Positions 1 through 11,832 are shown, numbered from the stretch's first letter. The stretch: 64,000 bases of DNA from Henckelia pumila (GCF_033568475.1 NC_133123.1:63371522-63435521); one strand, 5' to 3'. The notes: a model not told the origin generated them from the letters alone. Made by a program: numbers and translations.

Positions 1-763
1 TTACATATATATACATATATATTCATAATTTGCAATAAATTAGTCATGAAAAAAAGACCAGAATTTCTTCTTCTTCTTCTTCTTTTTCTTGGCCATGTTA
101 TTCATTAATAGTAGATATATTAATTGAATTCAAATTAAGAACACAAAAGTCCAAGTTACGGTCAAAGCCGAAGGCTGGCATATTAAATATCGATATTACG
201 CGGTAAAAGAATACTTCTCCGCCCTCCTCCTCGTTAAAGCCACCAATTTATTATTCTAATATATAATTTTGTTTCAATATGGTGTGAATCTATACAAAAA
301 AGTCACATTATGGAATAAACAAATAAAATGTAACTTTATTTTAACAAATGAACTTTAATGAATTCAATTCTTACATATTCCCCTATACTGTGATGCAAAA
401 AAAATTCAAAAAAATTGAAAACTACAAGTTTTATTGTTAATTGTACGGAAATAAGTATATATTTATTAAATAATCCAAGTGTATTTTGGGATAATGAATA
501 AATATAAAATGATTAATAATTTAGCTCACTTGCAATTTCAAATCGTAGTAGTACGTGTTGAAATTGCTCCACTGCTTGACAGAATCTTGGTTTAATGATG
601 GCTTAGTTAGGTGAAGTATTGACCAGCGTGATTTTCCTTGTATGCAGTAAATTAGGCAATTAATTTTCCTAATCAATTTTTTTTTTTAATTCGACGCCTA
701 TCTCGTGATTGGGACTAGGGAGTTTGGTATCATCAAACTAGTTGTTTCGTGAGAATGATAAGA

Positions 764-1037
764 ATGTCTTTTATATTATTTCATCTGTTCCAATTATATA
801 GTTTACGTTTCTTTTTTTGTTTATCTCAGATATATAGTCATATACCATTTTTAGTAATATTATTTTACACTCCGTTACTAATTAGATCACTATTAACTAC
901 ATCTTGAAAATTATGCAATCATTTTTGAATATATTAAGTAGGGATAAAATAAAAAAATTGTATAAAAAAGAATTTCTCATTTTTCTTAATCTGTGTGAAA
1001 CAAAAGTAGAACTATATAATCGGGACGAAAAGTATAA
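764..1037. mobile_element. Diverged Stowaway-like MITE
   Basis: The left end reads ctgttccaattatatagt (from about 786). The right end reads ctatataatcgggacgaa (about 1011-1028), an imperfect inverted copy. This matches the known plant Stowaway (Tc1/mariner) terminal pattern of a CTCCGTCCC-like end followed by AATTATATAG. The interior is AT-rich and non-coding. The ends are eroded, so the exact boundaries and the TA target duplication are uncertain. Confidence 0.5.
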
Positions 1038-2464
1038 TTCTTATTCGTATGTATATCTCACGCGTTAATTTCGAGTCATATAATAGTAATTAGCTAGGGT
1101 TATATATAGATGTATAAATTTGATATTTTGGAAGTACGCATGTGGCTTGGGTAACTTATGAAAATTGTAAGACGTTTATGTGAACGTAGTGGAAATATTA
1201 ATTAATATACAATGTTTCTCAAAATCCGAAATAGCGTAATGAAATGGTTGATATGACATTGCCCAATTACAACAATATATATTGTTATTCATATATTTTG
1301 AAAAAATTATATAAATTAATACTGTATAAATTAATAATCTATTATGTTTGGATAAAAAAATCTAGTATTTTAAAAAGTATTGTTTTTAATTCGGTGAACA
1401 TAAACTTAATTACATAAAAAGTCACTGTGTTTTACTCTTATTATCAATACTTGAATCATATTTTTTTGAATTAATATTTAAAAAACGGAATATATTTATA
1501 TATATGCATATATATATTTATAAAAATAAATCAGTGATGTTATTTTTTTAATAATTATGTAATATTTATTGTATTGATTAATCGAATTAAATCGACATAT
1601 AAAAAATAGTCATAAAATTAAATTCATGAAAAAACAAACAATAGAATAATACTTTACTAAATTATACTAGTTGTTTTTTAATTTATTATATTTATGAAAT
1701 TATAGTTTTATATTAAGATCTTCTGAAAATTTATTATCTTATTAATTTATAAAAATTATTATCCAATTCGGGACCAAAAAATATATTATTTTAGATACGT
1801 TATTAATTTATCAAATATTAAATTATAGATGTTTAATTTGATTATAAGTATTCTTCCATAATTTTGTATGATATCAGTTGAATGTACACTTGGTCATGGA
1901 ACCATGCCATATGTACAATCTAAATCATTGTTTCTTTGTTTATTGGAGACACACTTAAAATGTAAAAAATATATATAAAAAAATAATTTAAACCATATAA
2001 GTAATCGAGAGACAATTTATTATCAATATAATTCAAATAATAACTCAGGAAACAGTTCTATTCTTTTATACTTATATAATCTACATTTTTAACTAAATAT
2101 TTGACTTTAAAATCTGTTTAATATTTTTTTTATTAATAATTTAAATTTTGATGTGCTCCTTTACCAGAAGAGAGCATCTTTTTCCAAGTATATGTTTGAC
2201 TTACATTACTTATTATTATTATTTTTATGTTTATATTTTTGGTATATAGGAGCTAAAATAATTATTTAATCTTATCGAATTGGATTTTTTTTTTCACTTA
2301 CCAAACAATTGATTTATATGTAAAACTTGATCTTTATGGTGAAGTGTTCCATCATCACTCAATTAAATAATTAGCCATGTCCAATAATGGATTTTAAACT
2401 TATAAGTTATATATAATTAATCATATCTTCTATATATAAGTTACCGGTATAATATAATAATACA

Positions 2465-2600
2465 GTGTACTAACAAAGTGGAGCAAGTGAGTAAAGTTAC
2501 TTGCGAGTATGTCATGAGCGACTCAGTCGAGTTATGATTCGAGTTTGATTTGATATATTTCGAGTTTAAATATTTTTACTCGAGTATATTATTTTTTAGA

Positions 2601-2651
<51 letters not shown>

Positions 2652-2860
2652 AATGGTAGTTTTGCTAACATATAATCCTAAGAACCAAAAAATTTTTAAG
2701 CTCGAGATCGAGCTCTATTATGTTATAAATACTTTCGAGATTTTCGAGTAAGATCTAGAACTTCAAATTGAATATTCGATCGAGTTCGAGTTGAACTTGA
2801 GCTCACAAAGTTTAAATTGAATTGAGCTCGAGTTAACTCTTGTGCACTCCTTAAAAATCC
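2465..2860. repeat. CGAGTT/CTCGAG-rich degenerate repeat
   Basis: The words cgagtt, ctcgag and gagctcgag recur on both sides of a TA microsatellite, partly in inverted orientation. This texture is common in old plant DNA-transposon remnants. Similar words recur near 4040. No termini or target duplication could be defined, so the class is unknown. Confidence 0.4.
2603..2649. repeat. (TA)n microsatellite
   Basis: An uninterrupted TA dinucleotide run of about 47 bp lies inside the CTCGAG-rich repeat. Confidence 0.9.
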
Positions 2861-4079
2861 TTCTTTCAGAGTTAGGATCTGTATGTTTAATTATGCATAT
2901 AATTCTATACTATGTCGTAATAAATTATTGATTTTATGCGAGATATTTGAATGAGTTGAAAATAATGTTCGAGTGTGTGGTTTCAATGAGAACTCTTCAG
3001 ATTAAAAGTTGGATTGACTGTTCTTCACTTACAAATTCAACTCATGTTTCGAGGAAAACAAATTGAAAACTTGAGTTCTATTTCTTTCATTTTAACCACA
3101 ATTTTATTTTTTTATGAAAACATAATTATTACACAATTATATTTTTCCTATTTGTTCAACCTTTTATCGTAATACAAATTTTTTTTTGGCATACATTTTA
3201 TCCTTGATCACTACTGATCATCAGATAAAATAATAAAATGTGTCTTCTAAGTTATTCAAATTTCGATAATCATTAGATAAATTTTTTTTTCAATTTTTAG
3301 TATATATTGAGATACAACATCCGCCAAAAGAGATTAATTAGCGTTCAGCACGTGATACTAGCTTGAGTTACTGTACGATTTAAAATATGCACTGCACCAT
3401 TGTCAAAGTACTAGTTATAATGTTTGATAAAAACGACGAGGGCTTGATAATCTATTAGTTATTTTTTAAATCTGAATGCAAACATAACACCAACAATATC
3501 ACGTGTTATGTTATAATGCCGGTGAAAAATGATCAACATTGCTGAAGAAGCAAAATTATTTGGAATCACAATCGAAAACTGACTGGTTGGAATACCGATA
3601 ATTTCAAGTAGGCTTTACTGGAATTTGGATATTTTCTGTTATTAGTGATGGTGAATATGAATGATGCTATAGACTATAGTGCTGTGGATCAGTAATCAGT
3701 TTATTACCTTATATTAATTAGGTATTGAGTAAAATAACGACAATTGAATTTTTTTTTCCCTCAATTAATATTTTCTTGAAAACAACGATGAAAACTTCCC
3801 CCACACTTCATATTCTTTGTTGTTTAACATTTTTAAATAAATCATGATGGGATAGATACGCAACTTAAGAGAATAAAATTTGTTCAGATAACGTAAGGAG
3901 AGAGAGGACACATATTTTAATTAATTTAATTTCTTAAGATAAATCAAAATTTTCTGATAAAACTTCTTGTGGACAGCGACTGAGTACTCCTCCTACATTT
4001 GTATGAGTTTTCCCGAGTAAAATAAGTTGAACCGGATCGAAACAGACTCAATCGAACTCGAACATTATTCAAGTTAAGC

Positions 4080-4320
4080 TTTCACTCAAGCATAAGCTAA
4101 TAGTAAAATAGTCAATAGCTTTGGTCAAATATTTTTCTTTTAAATAATCATCTTATGTTTATTTGAAGGGGTAATTATTTTAAAATCCCTAAACCTAAAC
4201 ATAAATTTCTCCTAACTTCCTACATTCAAATTTTTTAGTTTGCACTCCCTAGTGGTCCCCAATTTTGATTAAACAAGTATTTAACTAATCTTTTGTACTT
4301 TGGCATTGTTTTACCTATCG
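4080..4320 (+). repeat. Left arm of inverted repeat bracketing the viral insert
   Basis: This segment is a diverged inverted copy of 11930-12180. Shared blocks include tttgcactccct at about 4238-4250 and its reverse complement near 11995, followed on both sides by ggtcc, cttgtact-like and ttgtttt words in the same order. The similarity is interrupted by small indels. It may be a terminal inverted repeat of a host transposon that received the virus, or a rearranged inverted fragment of the viral leader. Confidence 0.55.
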
Positions 4321-4773
4321 AACCAATTCATGTCGTGAAGAACTATTGGTTGCGCAAGGTTTCCAGCCTATATACTTTAGATTAGGGTCCAACATGCTTC
4401 CGTAAAGTAAATCAAATTTAAATACCTCTTTGACCATAATATCGTCGGGTCATACCTGCTTAATTTTACGAAGTGCTCCTCACACTCCAACCACGCAGTC
4501 GCAACAGATGGTTTCTGCACAAGCTCCTTCAACGACACCCAGCACAACCTTAATTCGTTTTCTACCTTAAGACGTATGGTATATAAATTTAATTATAAAA
4601 TATGAACATGAAAGAACAAGAGACTTTAGAAAAATTATTCAGACATAATATTATTACATAAATCAACTCCTTTGAAGAGGAGAAGACAACTTGTTTAGCT
4701 ACTCATAGTAGCCTCGTTCTTGAAATACATAAACGAAAAATTATTACAATAGAAAGAGAAATATTACAACAAT

Positions 4774-4779
4774 TTTATT
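4774..4779 (-). promoter_or_regulatory. Candidate viral polyadenylation signal
   Basis: AATAAA on the minus strand lies about 55 bp downstream of the viral TATA box. Plant pararetroviruses place the poly(A) signal shortly after the transcription start, within the terminally redundant region, so the position is plausible. A six-base match in AT-rich DNA is weak evidence alone. Confidence 0.4.
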
Positions 4780-4831
4780 CGTAAGAAAACTGAAGGGAAT
4801 GATCGATGTCTTCAGCTTCCTCAAATGCCTG

Positions 4832-4839
4832 TATTTATA
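4832..4839 (-). promoter_or_regulatory. TATA box of the viral pregenomic-RNA promoter
   Basis: TATAAATA on the minus strand is followed by a purine-rich tract (about 4811-4825). It lies about 210 bp beyond the stop of the last ORF. This is the expected place for the 35S-type promoter of a plant pararetrovirus. Transcription would run toward lower coordinates, with a start near 4800-4810. The tandem repeat just upstream would fall in the enhancer position. Confidence 0.65.
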
Positions 4840-4884
4840 GCTGTAGTTCCACTCGTTTCACCGAAAAACTTCAGGGAATCTTAC

Positions 4885-4996
4885 AGTTGTCTTGTATTTC
4901 TTTATGCCATTATTGATGACATCTTTTACTAGTGGAGGAGGCAGCTGTCTTGAATTTTTTATGCCATTATTGATGGCATCTTTTACTAGTGGAGGA
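4885..4996 (-). repeat. Tandem duplication in viral promoter (two ~55-bp units)
   Basis: The units 4885-4939 and 4943-4996 share a nearly identical core (4904-4939 and 4961-4996, 57 bp apart) that differs at one base. They lie 45-165 bp upstream of the TATA box on the minus strand. Duplicated upstream elements of this kind are typical of viral enhancers. A short open frame on the plus strand across this block is a by-product of the repeat. Confidence 0.8.
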
Positions 4997-5046
4997 ATCA
5001 CATGCCTGCCACTTTCTTTTGGCTTTATTCTCCTCACATGTCTGCT

Positions 5047-6420
5047 TTATTGTTGTCGGGGCATCTTTTGCTTTTGAAGTAGACCCCTGTGAAAACGCAT
5101 CTTTGGTGGTCCTTGTCCACCTTTGCTTGTCTCGGAAAAATCTTTTCGATCCGTTCGGGTTCTAAAGGTTTTTCCAAATTCTAGCTCCTTCTGATTTGGG
5201 CATTCTGGGCAGATATTCTCTGACCATCGTCCAATATGAGCCATGTTAAAAACTTTTCGGCGAGTTTCTTTACTCTCCGGCAGCTTGTTGTTCCACAAAA
5301 GATTTCTCTTTTTTTCGAAGAGTTCTTCTGCAAATGCTGTAGTTTTTCCTGTCATTGTGTTCAACAGGAACGATCCGTTCACAGAATTCTGATAAAATTT
5401 GAATGGAAACTTGACTTTGTCCATCTCAGTAAGACAGACCCAAATACCCCATGCCCTTCTGGTTGAGATCTCATTTTCCCCGAAAGTGGACACCAAGGGT
5501 ATTTCTTCAGTTTTAGGATCCTTGATAAATTTATGACTGTTTATATCAGGTCTCCTCAGCTTGATAAAATGAAAGGGTTCGTGTGATCCTTTCACTATTG
5601 GTTCTGGAATTGCACTGAAAAAATATAACTCAAGCACATCTCCTTTGGACAAATGATTATTATTTGCCCATGTTTCTTGGACTGCTTCCTGAATCCATTT
5701 TGGTAACCGTGATATCTCCAGAAAGCTTGGTGACGTTGTATAAACTGAGGCCAAAGCCCCAAATTCATACCAGAGTTTTACATCTTTAGGATTGACATTG
5801 TTTTTTAGCCAAACCCTTGGATATATTCCTGCAACATCAACCCTGCAAGTGTTCGAGTTGATTTCATTCCTTGTATTCAATTTCTCCCACTTCTGTTGAT
5901 AAACCTGGAATGGAGAAATAATAGATGGATTAGTATCAATCTTAGATTTGCCCTTGTCAGTGTTGGGCCTAAGATTGATCTATTCCTCTTTTACCCCAGA
6001 GCCGGAGGGTTGACTTGATGAGTTATCCTCATCAATTGTTGTTTCATCCAGATCATCAAAGGCTGATGATAGATTAGCTCTTGTTTCTTGAGTTTTAGAT
6101 TTCTCAACATCTTGTTTCACAACCGGTGGTTGTATTTCTTGTTCTTGTAAAACCAATGGTTTTAGTATATCTTGTTTATGAGAAACCAATGGTTTCTCTA
6201 TAGCCTTCACAATTGGCCCTTGAATAGCAGCCCATAGTTGTGTTTGAGCTTGTATACATCCTGTAATTCGATTAGATACTTTGATCCGATCAGCTTGTTG
6301 TAACCTGCCGGCCATTTCAGCATTAATGGCTAACTGGTTGAACTCGTTTTGAAGCAACCCAAGGTGTTCTCTGAGATGCCTCTGCATTTTCAGGATGGAA
6401 TCCACGTCACTGCCTTCCAT
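5047..6420 (-). pseudogene. Viral last ORF (position of TAV/P46), one in-frame stop
   Basis: This is one reading frame of 458 codons broken by a single TAG at 5980-5982. The first 146 codons are Gln/Glu-rich and likely coiled-coil, followed by a Pro/Gln-rich linker and an acidic Ser/Thr tail. The second part, about 310 codons, is globular-looking, with many Trp residues and a late Cys-x-x-Cys (ICPEC). It overlaps the end of the pol frame by 14 nt. The position after RNase H matches the translational transactivator of caulimoviruses or P46 of tungroviruses, but I recognise no motif of either. Function is therefore unassigned. Confidence 0.7.
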
Positions 6421-8701
6421 CTCTTGTTAAAAAATCTGCAAGAATATTTTCATGAGATTTAATAATAACAATATCAAAAATATAATTTTGACATAATGCT
6501 TGCCATCTTAATAACCTAGCTTTCTCAGGTTTAGATTCAATCTTATTCTTTAGGAAAGCTTTTACCTGGGTGTTATCAACCTTCAGAGTGAATTTTTTAG
6601 CAAGTAAAAATAATGGCCATTTTTCAAAAGCCCTTTTAACCGCATAAAATTCCTTCTCGTTGATATGCCATCTAATGGCCTCAGATTCTGAAAAAATACC
6701 GCTACAGTATCTGCATGGTATTTTCCCATCTGGAGTGATTTTGGTAAGGACTGCCGCCCACCAATCATCGCTGGCATCCGTAAATAATACCAGATCATCT
6801 TCATCTACGGGTATAGCCATTTTTGGGAGATTCTTACATATCTCTTTTAATTGGTTTACCCCTTTAGTATGGTCATCGGTCCATATAAACCTAGCATCCT
6901 TTTTTAACAAAGGACTGAACACCTTTCTGTACATTGCTAGATTGTTAATGAACATCCCTGCAAAATTAACTACTCCAAGAAAACTCTGGAGTTGTTTTAT
7001 ATCTTTGAGTTTATCTGGAAAATTCTTTACCTTTTTCACAATATGGGGTTGTAGAATTATTCCAGTTTCATCAATCTCAATACCGAGGAATTCAATTTTC
7101 CTTGTTGCTATGACTGCTTTCTTTTCAGATAACACCAGTCCTTCTTGTTTACAAATTTTAGAGAAAATCTCTAAGTGTTTAACGTGTTCGTCTATATTTT
7201 TTGATGCTATACGAATATCATCAATATAAACAAATATAAAGTTGAAATAATCTTTTAAAAGGTTATCCATCTTTCTTTAAAATATCTGGGGTGCATTAGC
7301 CAATCCCATAGGCATAACTTCCCAAATATAGTGTCTTTGTGGAGTAGAGAAGGCTTCTTCCATTCTTATCTGGTAGAATCCAGACTTACAATCAAATTTT
7401 GAGAACACTCTAGCATTTCGTACACAGCTAATTAGATGTTCTCTACTAGGTATGAAGTACCCGTCAAACTCCAGGATTTTATTAATACCTTGGTAGTTAA
7501 TAACTAACCTGGGTTTCCCTCTTTTTATTTCACCATGATTTCTGACCAGAAAACCTGGGCTACTATATGGTGAAACTTCTTCTTTGATTAGACCAAGGTC
7601 CAAATGTTCCTTGATAATCATTCTCATATCCCTTTGATCTGTTATGTTCATCGGGATAGGCTTATATCTGACGAATTCATACTCTTTGCCTTTCTTTAGA
7701 GTAAGACTGGCTTTGAGTTGATTTATATCCCACCATGCCAAAGGATGCTCATTATAACTTTCTTTGAGCCTCTTTTTGACATCTTCAAGGGATACCTTAT
7801 TTTCTAGAGTTACCTTGAGAAGCTCCATATCTTCTGTTTGGAGTTCTTGTTCTGTTGTTATTTTCAACATGGTTTCTCCAAACCTTCTTGGATCTTTCAT
7901 TTTTGGGTGAAAAAGTTGTCCCTTATCACCACGCTGGCTGCGAAATATTATCGGCAATTGTCGATAAAAAGCAACTTTGAGTCTTTGAACGATAATTTTA
8001 TGATCACAAATTGTAGTGAACATAAGTCTTCTTGACTCATTGTCTTGTGTGTACTTCTTAAACATTTGTAAGAAGTTATTTCCTAACAGGATATCAGCTC
8101 CTGTATCATGGAAATAGATTGGTGGTGTCTTTACCTTGTACCAAGGTGTCTGACCTGCTCCTCCTATAAGGATCTCTGCTTGTTTTATTCCTTTGCAAAG
8201 AATTAAAATTCTTCGAGAGAAATCTCGTCCAGCAATTTTTGGCAAATCTTCTTCACATTTTTCAGGGAAGACTCCTCTTTTTGCTGTACAAATTCCTGCT
8301 CCCGAATCAATATAAGCTGCAAAGTATTCAGCCTTATATTGTTCATACAACATCCCTATCGGAATGTATATGGAAAAAAGGACTTGTTGTCATTTTTTAA
8401 AGGGATTACTAAATGGCCCTGCCATTTTTAATAGACTGTGTTGTAACTCAGTAATCCGATTAAGACTATTCACCTTTAGTCTTCCTAAGGCTTCAGAAGG
8501 TAGAGTATGGTTACTCCTTTCTACCTCTTCAATGCGATCTAGTAAATCATGTTCATGACTTACTAATTTCAACAGTTGCTTCTTCCTCTGTTTGTAAACA
8601 GAGTTCTCGAATTTGATTAAAGGATTGTCTCTTATCCAATTCTCTTGGTTTTTCATTTCGTAAAATTCTTATTGAATCCTCCAAATCTTTTCTTTTGCCA
8701 T
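6407..8701 (-). pseudogene. Viral aspartic protease-reverse transcriptase-RNase H, three in-frame stops
   Basis: The frame is 765 codons long with no frameshift. It has stops at 8669-8671 (TAA), 8390-8392 (TGA) and 7277-7279 (TAA). In order: an N-terminal basic, coiled-coil-like segment; a retropepsin-type protease with DSGAG near codon 132 and a later LLGNNF; the RT fingers and palm, with KPRLVINY and MPMGLANAP; the catalytic YIDD near codons 492-495; and RNase H with FTDAS, an EKEFYAV helix and a final ADFLTR. The residue after the YIDD-Ile is Arg, where a hydrophobic residue is usual, perhaps a further decay mutation. The ATG at 8701 lies 27 nt after the movement-protein stop. The enzyme would copy pregenomic RNA to DNA, but this copy cannot make a full product. 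Confidence 0.93.
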
Positions 8702-8728
8702 GAACTCTATTCCTTTTTCAAGGCGTTT

Positions 8729-9898
8729 TCATGGTTTATGGTCCTCCAGAAACTCTAGGCCAAGAATGAGTTGATCCACTTCTTTTCCTAGAATTCCACA
8801 TATTTGAACTTCCAATTCTCCAATATTTATCAATCCTTGGTAAGTTCCTTTTTCATGTTGTTCCAAATAGTAAATTGAGTTACAAGGGAACTGGTTTCGA
8901 TGACTTGTAATATCGAATACTATTTTCACTTCTTTCCATCCTTCTGGAGATCTAAGTTTTCCTATTATAGAAAACTCTTTTTCTTCTGGTGGAATTTCTT
9001 GAATAGGAGATTTGTCCCATCTCCTACTTGTCATTCGGTTTCCTTGAAAAGATAACCTTCGAGGTTCTATTTTAAGGTCTCTGTATAGAACCGGTCTGTC
9101 TTGGATTTGAATGTCTGTTTCCTGAATTAAAGGAAACTCGATTCTTTCTGGGTATATTGCATGAGCAACTTTCCCAAAGATCTCTGGAATTTCAATGAAC
9201 TCATTTCTAATAAATAATTCAGAATGATGAGTATTAGAAAGAGCATATGAAATTTGATATGTAATAGAATATGGTCTATTACCTTCCTTCATTAGTCTCT
9301 TTTCCTTGAAGTTTTGATGCAACGTCAAGGCTCGACTAAAGTCCCTGTTAGCTAAATTGTAGGCTATTCTTGGATAGATAACTCATACAATTTTTCCTGC
9401 ACAAAGATTTCCTGAGATAGTACCCAGGACAGCATCTTGAATATTCCCCATTCTTTTATCGCATACTACGATATCTATGGGTGAATCTATTCCTTCTTTA
9501 AAAGTTGCCTTGATCATTATTTGGATTGCTCCAATATGAATCCAAGACATCGTCCTTGCTACCTCACCTTTCAACTTTTGCAATTCCTCTCTTATTTCTT
9601 CAAAAGGAATTAACTGCATCTCTATTTGATTACTTGTTAACTCCATGGGGATTGCCATTTCCCTTCTGGATACTTTATAAATCAAATTATGTCTTCTTTG
9701 TCTAAGCCCTAGGTTGCCTAAGACTCTTTCTACTTGTCCTGCCGAAAATCCCTGGTACTTTTGTAACGTTGGATTTTCTCTCATAATACTTTGGACCATA
9801 TTATGAGATATCTTGGTTTGGCTAAAGAATCCAGCCAAACTTTCATGTGTTTCATGCCGAAACACTTCTTCTTTATTCTGATTCTGATTCTGATCCAT
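8729..9898 (-). pseudogene. Viral 30K-superfamily movement protein, one in-frame stop
   Basis: The frame is 390 codons long, interrupted by TGA at 9383-9385 and otherwise continuous. The ATG at 9898 overlaps the coat-protein ORF by 26 nt. The N-terminal part has a helical, charged segment and then the block SWIHIGAIQIMIKATF followed by DIVVCDKR, which fits the core beta strands of the 30K movement-protein superfamily. The C-terminal half continues with beta-rich sequence ending in LILGLEFL. Movement proteins line or open plasmodesmata for cell-to-cell spread. The stop removes the second half of the core. Confidence 0.75.
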
Positions 9899-11273
9899 CC
9901 TCAGAATCTTCTTGACTAAACAATATCTCTTCTTCGTATATGCTTTCATCTGAGGGGATATCCTCAAATTGATATACTTGGACTAAATCTTGAAAGAAGA
10001 CCGCATCATCCATATCTGGTGTTGCTTCAAAGAGTTTAACTCCTTTTTTCTTGTTTTCTGGACAATTTGTAGATATATGTCCTCTTGCTCCACATGTCCA
10101 GCAGTTGCAATCCTTGAAACTTTCACTTGCTCTTGTATGAGTTCTTCTGAAAGTTCTTCTTGATGGTGTTCTTCCCCTGCTTTGTGATGAGCTTGTTACT
10201 GGGGATGTTTTTGTAGGTCCACTTCTTCTTCCTGACCTATAAGATCTGGTCTTTTGTTTGGACCAAAATGTTCTTGGTTTCCAAGAACTTCTCATTCTTT
10301 TATTGTAGGGATTACTTCTGAATTTCTTCCTTTTAAATCCCTGTGATATGTTTCCAATGATCGTTGGAAGATCATTATCTTTACAACATAAAGGTGTACG
10401 TTTATTTATACCCCTTATTTTCTTGTAGTTCTTCTGTAATGCTGCCATATGGCACCATTCTGCCAATTTTCCTTTCAAAAAGGATGCGCGTCTTGCCAAA
10501 GTGTCAAGATGACCTGGAACGTATTCTTTAATCAGCATTTCTCTCCAGGGACTTGGCATTTTTGCGAAAAATAGCTGAATAGCTACATTTTCCTCGACTC
10601 CTGAATTCCATCTGTATTTAGTGAATAACATAATGTATTCATCAACTAAACAGATATCATGTAACTCGAGGCTATACAGAGCTTGAGTATATCTTTTCTT
10701 TTTCTCTGTATCTTGATTGTTGAAATAGTCTACCCCTATGAATTGTGCTTTAAATAGGGTGGCCATTCTTTCTCCAATTTCGCTGAGGGATTCTCCTGCT
10801 AAGATTGATTCCTTCGTATCTGGCATAGTCATCTCCCAAGCAATCTTGACAGATCCCATTAGACTCATTTCTAGAAGTTTAATGAATCCTTTTTTATTGA
10901 GATCTAATGTCCCTGCTGCAATTCTCATAGCTGACGTCCAATCATCTATAAGATCTTCTCTATTTTTGAAGTCCAAAACATCAAGGTTTAACATAACCCC
11001 GTAAGGATGTATTGGATCTAAAACAGTTTTTCCGTAAGGAGTTTGATGGAGTGGGATTTTACTCCTTCTTGATCTGGTTCCTGCTGGATGTGAATTTTCT
11101 CCAACCTGAAACTCACTATGTGGTTCTTTTGTTTTAACCGCATATCTTGGGGGATTCCCTATGGGTTGTTCACCCTCAGGGGAGTTCATTTTTAGATCTA
11201 CTACTTTGAGATTCGCAAAAGAATCTGCGAGATCTTGTAGATCCTCGAGATTTAATCTCTCTAAAGTAGTCAT
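9873..11273 (-). CDS. Viral coat protein (Gag-like) with zinc knuckle
   Basis: This 466-codon frame is intact. The N-terminus is acidic. The middle (about residues 95-290) has the helical capsid-like region seen in caulimovirid coat proteins. A strongly basic Arg/Lys/Ser tract (about 310-390) precedes a CX2CX4HX4C zinc knuckle at 391-404 (CWTCGARGHISTNC), and a long acidic tail ends the protein. The basic tract plus knuckle would bind nucleic acid during packaging. The ATG shares one base with the stop of the upstream ORF (TGATG), a typical pararetrovirus coupling. It is intact as sequence, but nothing shows that it is expressed. Confidence 0.88.
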   Translation of the reverse strand: MTTLERLNLEDLQDLADSFANLKVVDLKMNSPEGEQPIGNPPRYAVKTKEPHSEFQVGENSHPAGTRSRRSKIPLHQTPYGKTVLDPIHPYGVMLNLDVLDFKNREDLIDDWTSAMRIAAGTLDLNKKGFIKLLEMSLMGSVKIAWEMTMPDTKESILAGESLSEIGERMATLFKAQFIGVDYFNNQDTEKKKRYTQALYSLELHDICLVDEYIMLFTKYRWNSGVEENVAIQLFFAKMPSPWREMLIKEYVPGHLDTLARRASFLKGKLAEWCHMAALQKNYKKIRGINKRTPLCCKDNDLPTIIGNISQGFKRKKFRSNPYNKRMRSSWKPRTFWSKQKTRSYRSGRRSGPTKTSPVTSSSQSRGRTPSRRTFRRTHTRASESFKDCNCWTCGARGHISTNCPENKKKGVKLFEATPDMDDAVFFQDLVQVYQFEDIPSDESIYEEEILFSQEDSEDGSESESE

Positions 11274-11644
11274 CAGATAGTGTTTTTCTCTGATACTGCT
11301 TTTATAAGATTAATCATCCTTTCATCATCAGTTAAAGGTTTTTGAAACATTTTGGTTTTACCTTTCTGATGTAATAACGGTTCGGTACCAAACGAGAGTG
11401 GTAACCTTCCTCCTGTATTTCCTTTTCTAGAACCTGAAGTTTGTTCTAGATTTGTGATTTTAGTTTGAAGATTCTTTAGGGTTACAAGAATTTCTTCTTG
11501 TTTCTTAAGGATTCCTTCAATCTGCCGAGGTATTTCATACAGCTGATTGTTGTAATATTGTACCGTCTTTTGAATTTCTCTAAGATCTTCGGAGAGTTTA
11601 GAGGAATCTGGGGTAATTTCTAAAAATTGAGAGTTAGAAATCAT
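11273..11644 (-). CDS. Viral small coiled-coil protein (virion-associated-protein-like)
   Basis: This 123-codon intact frame is the first ORF after the leader. Residues about 15-75 form heptad-like repeats rich in Leu, Ile, Glu and Gln, consistent with a coiled coil, and the C-terminus is basic. Size, position directly before the coat protein and the TGATG overlap resemble badnavirus ORF2 or tungrovirus P12, which bind virions or nucleic acid. The assignment rests on layout and composition, not on a diagnostic motif. Confidence 0.6.
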   Translation of the reverse strand: MISNSQFLEITPDSSKLSEDLREIQKTVQYYNNQLYEIPRQIEGILKKQEEILVTLKNLQTKITNLEQTSGSRKGNTGGRLPLSFGTEPLLHQKGKTKMFQKPLTDDERMINLIKAVSEKNTI

Positions 11645-11820
11645 CTTTCTATCGTAAGTAATCTATTGTGAACAGATTAACTTGTTTATAGGATTTCATA
11701 TAAATAAAATCCTCTTGATTCAAACCTTCGTTTGAAGTCATCTTTTGTAAAAAAATCTTCTCCTCAACAAAGAAAAGTATGAGTTAACGAATAATATTAA
11801 GTCTGAATATTTAACCTAAA
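11645..11820 (-). other. Viral leader downstream of the primer-binding site
   Basis: This stretch between the primer-binding site and the first viral ATG is AT-rich and has no long frame. It would be the proximal leader of the pregenomic RNA. Confidence 0.5.
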
Positions 11821-11832
11821 GCTCTGATACCA
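11821..11832 (-). promoter_or_regulatory. tRNA-Met primer-binding site of the virus
   Basis: TGGTATCAGAGC on the minus strand is complementary to the 3' end of plant initiator tRNA-Met, the primer used by plant pararetroviruses for minus-strand DNA synthesis. By convention it marks position 1 of the viral genome. It lies 177 bp upstream of the first viral ORF in the correct orientation. Confidence 0.9.

Larger units (their letters stand above)
1..4080. other. Gene-free AT-rich intergenic DNA
   Basis: No open frame longer than about 60 codons and no recognisable exon is seen on either strand. The stretch is very AT-rich and holds a diverged Stowaway-like MITE, a CGAGTT/CTCGAG-rich repeat and a TA microsatellite, listed separately. 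The rest is unassigned. Confidence 0.7.

Noticed and set aside
4892..5077. 61-codon plus-strand frame with an internal amino-acid repeat.
   Set aside because: The repeat is the duplicated viral promoter element. The strand is opposite to the viral genes and no domain is present.
6660..7229. 189-codon plus-strand frame opposite the viral RT/RNase H.
   Set aside because: Antisense shadow of the pol frame. The minus strand carries clear RT and RNase H motifs.
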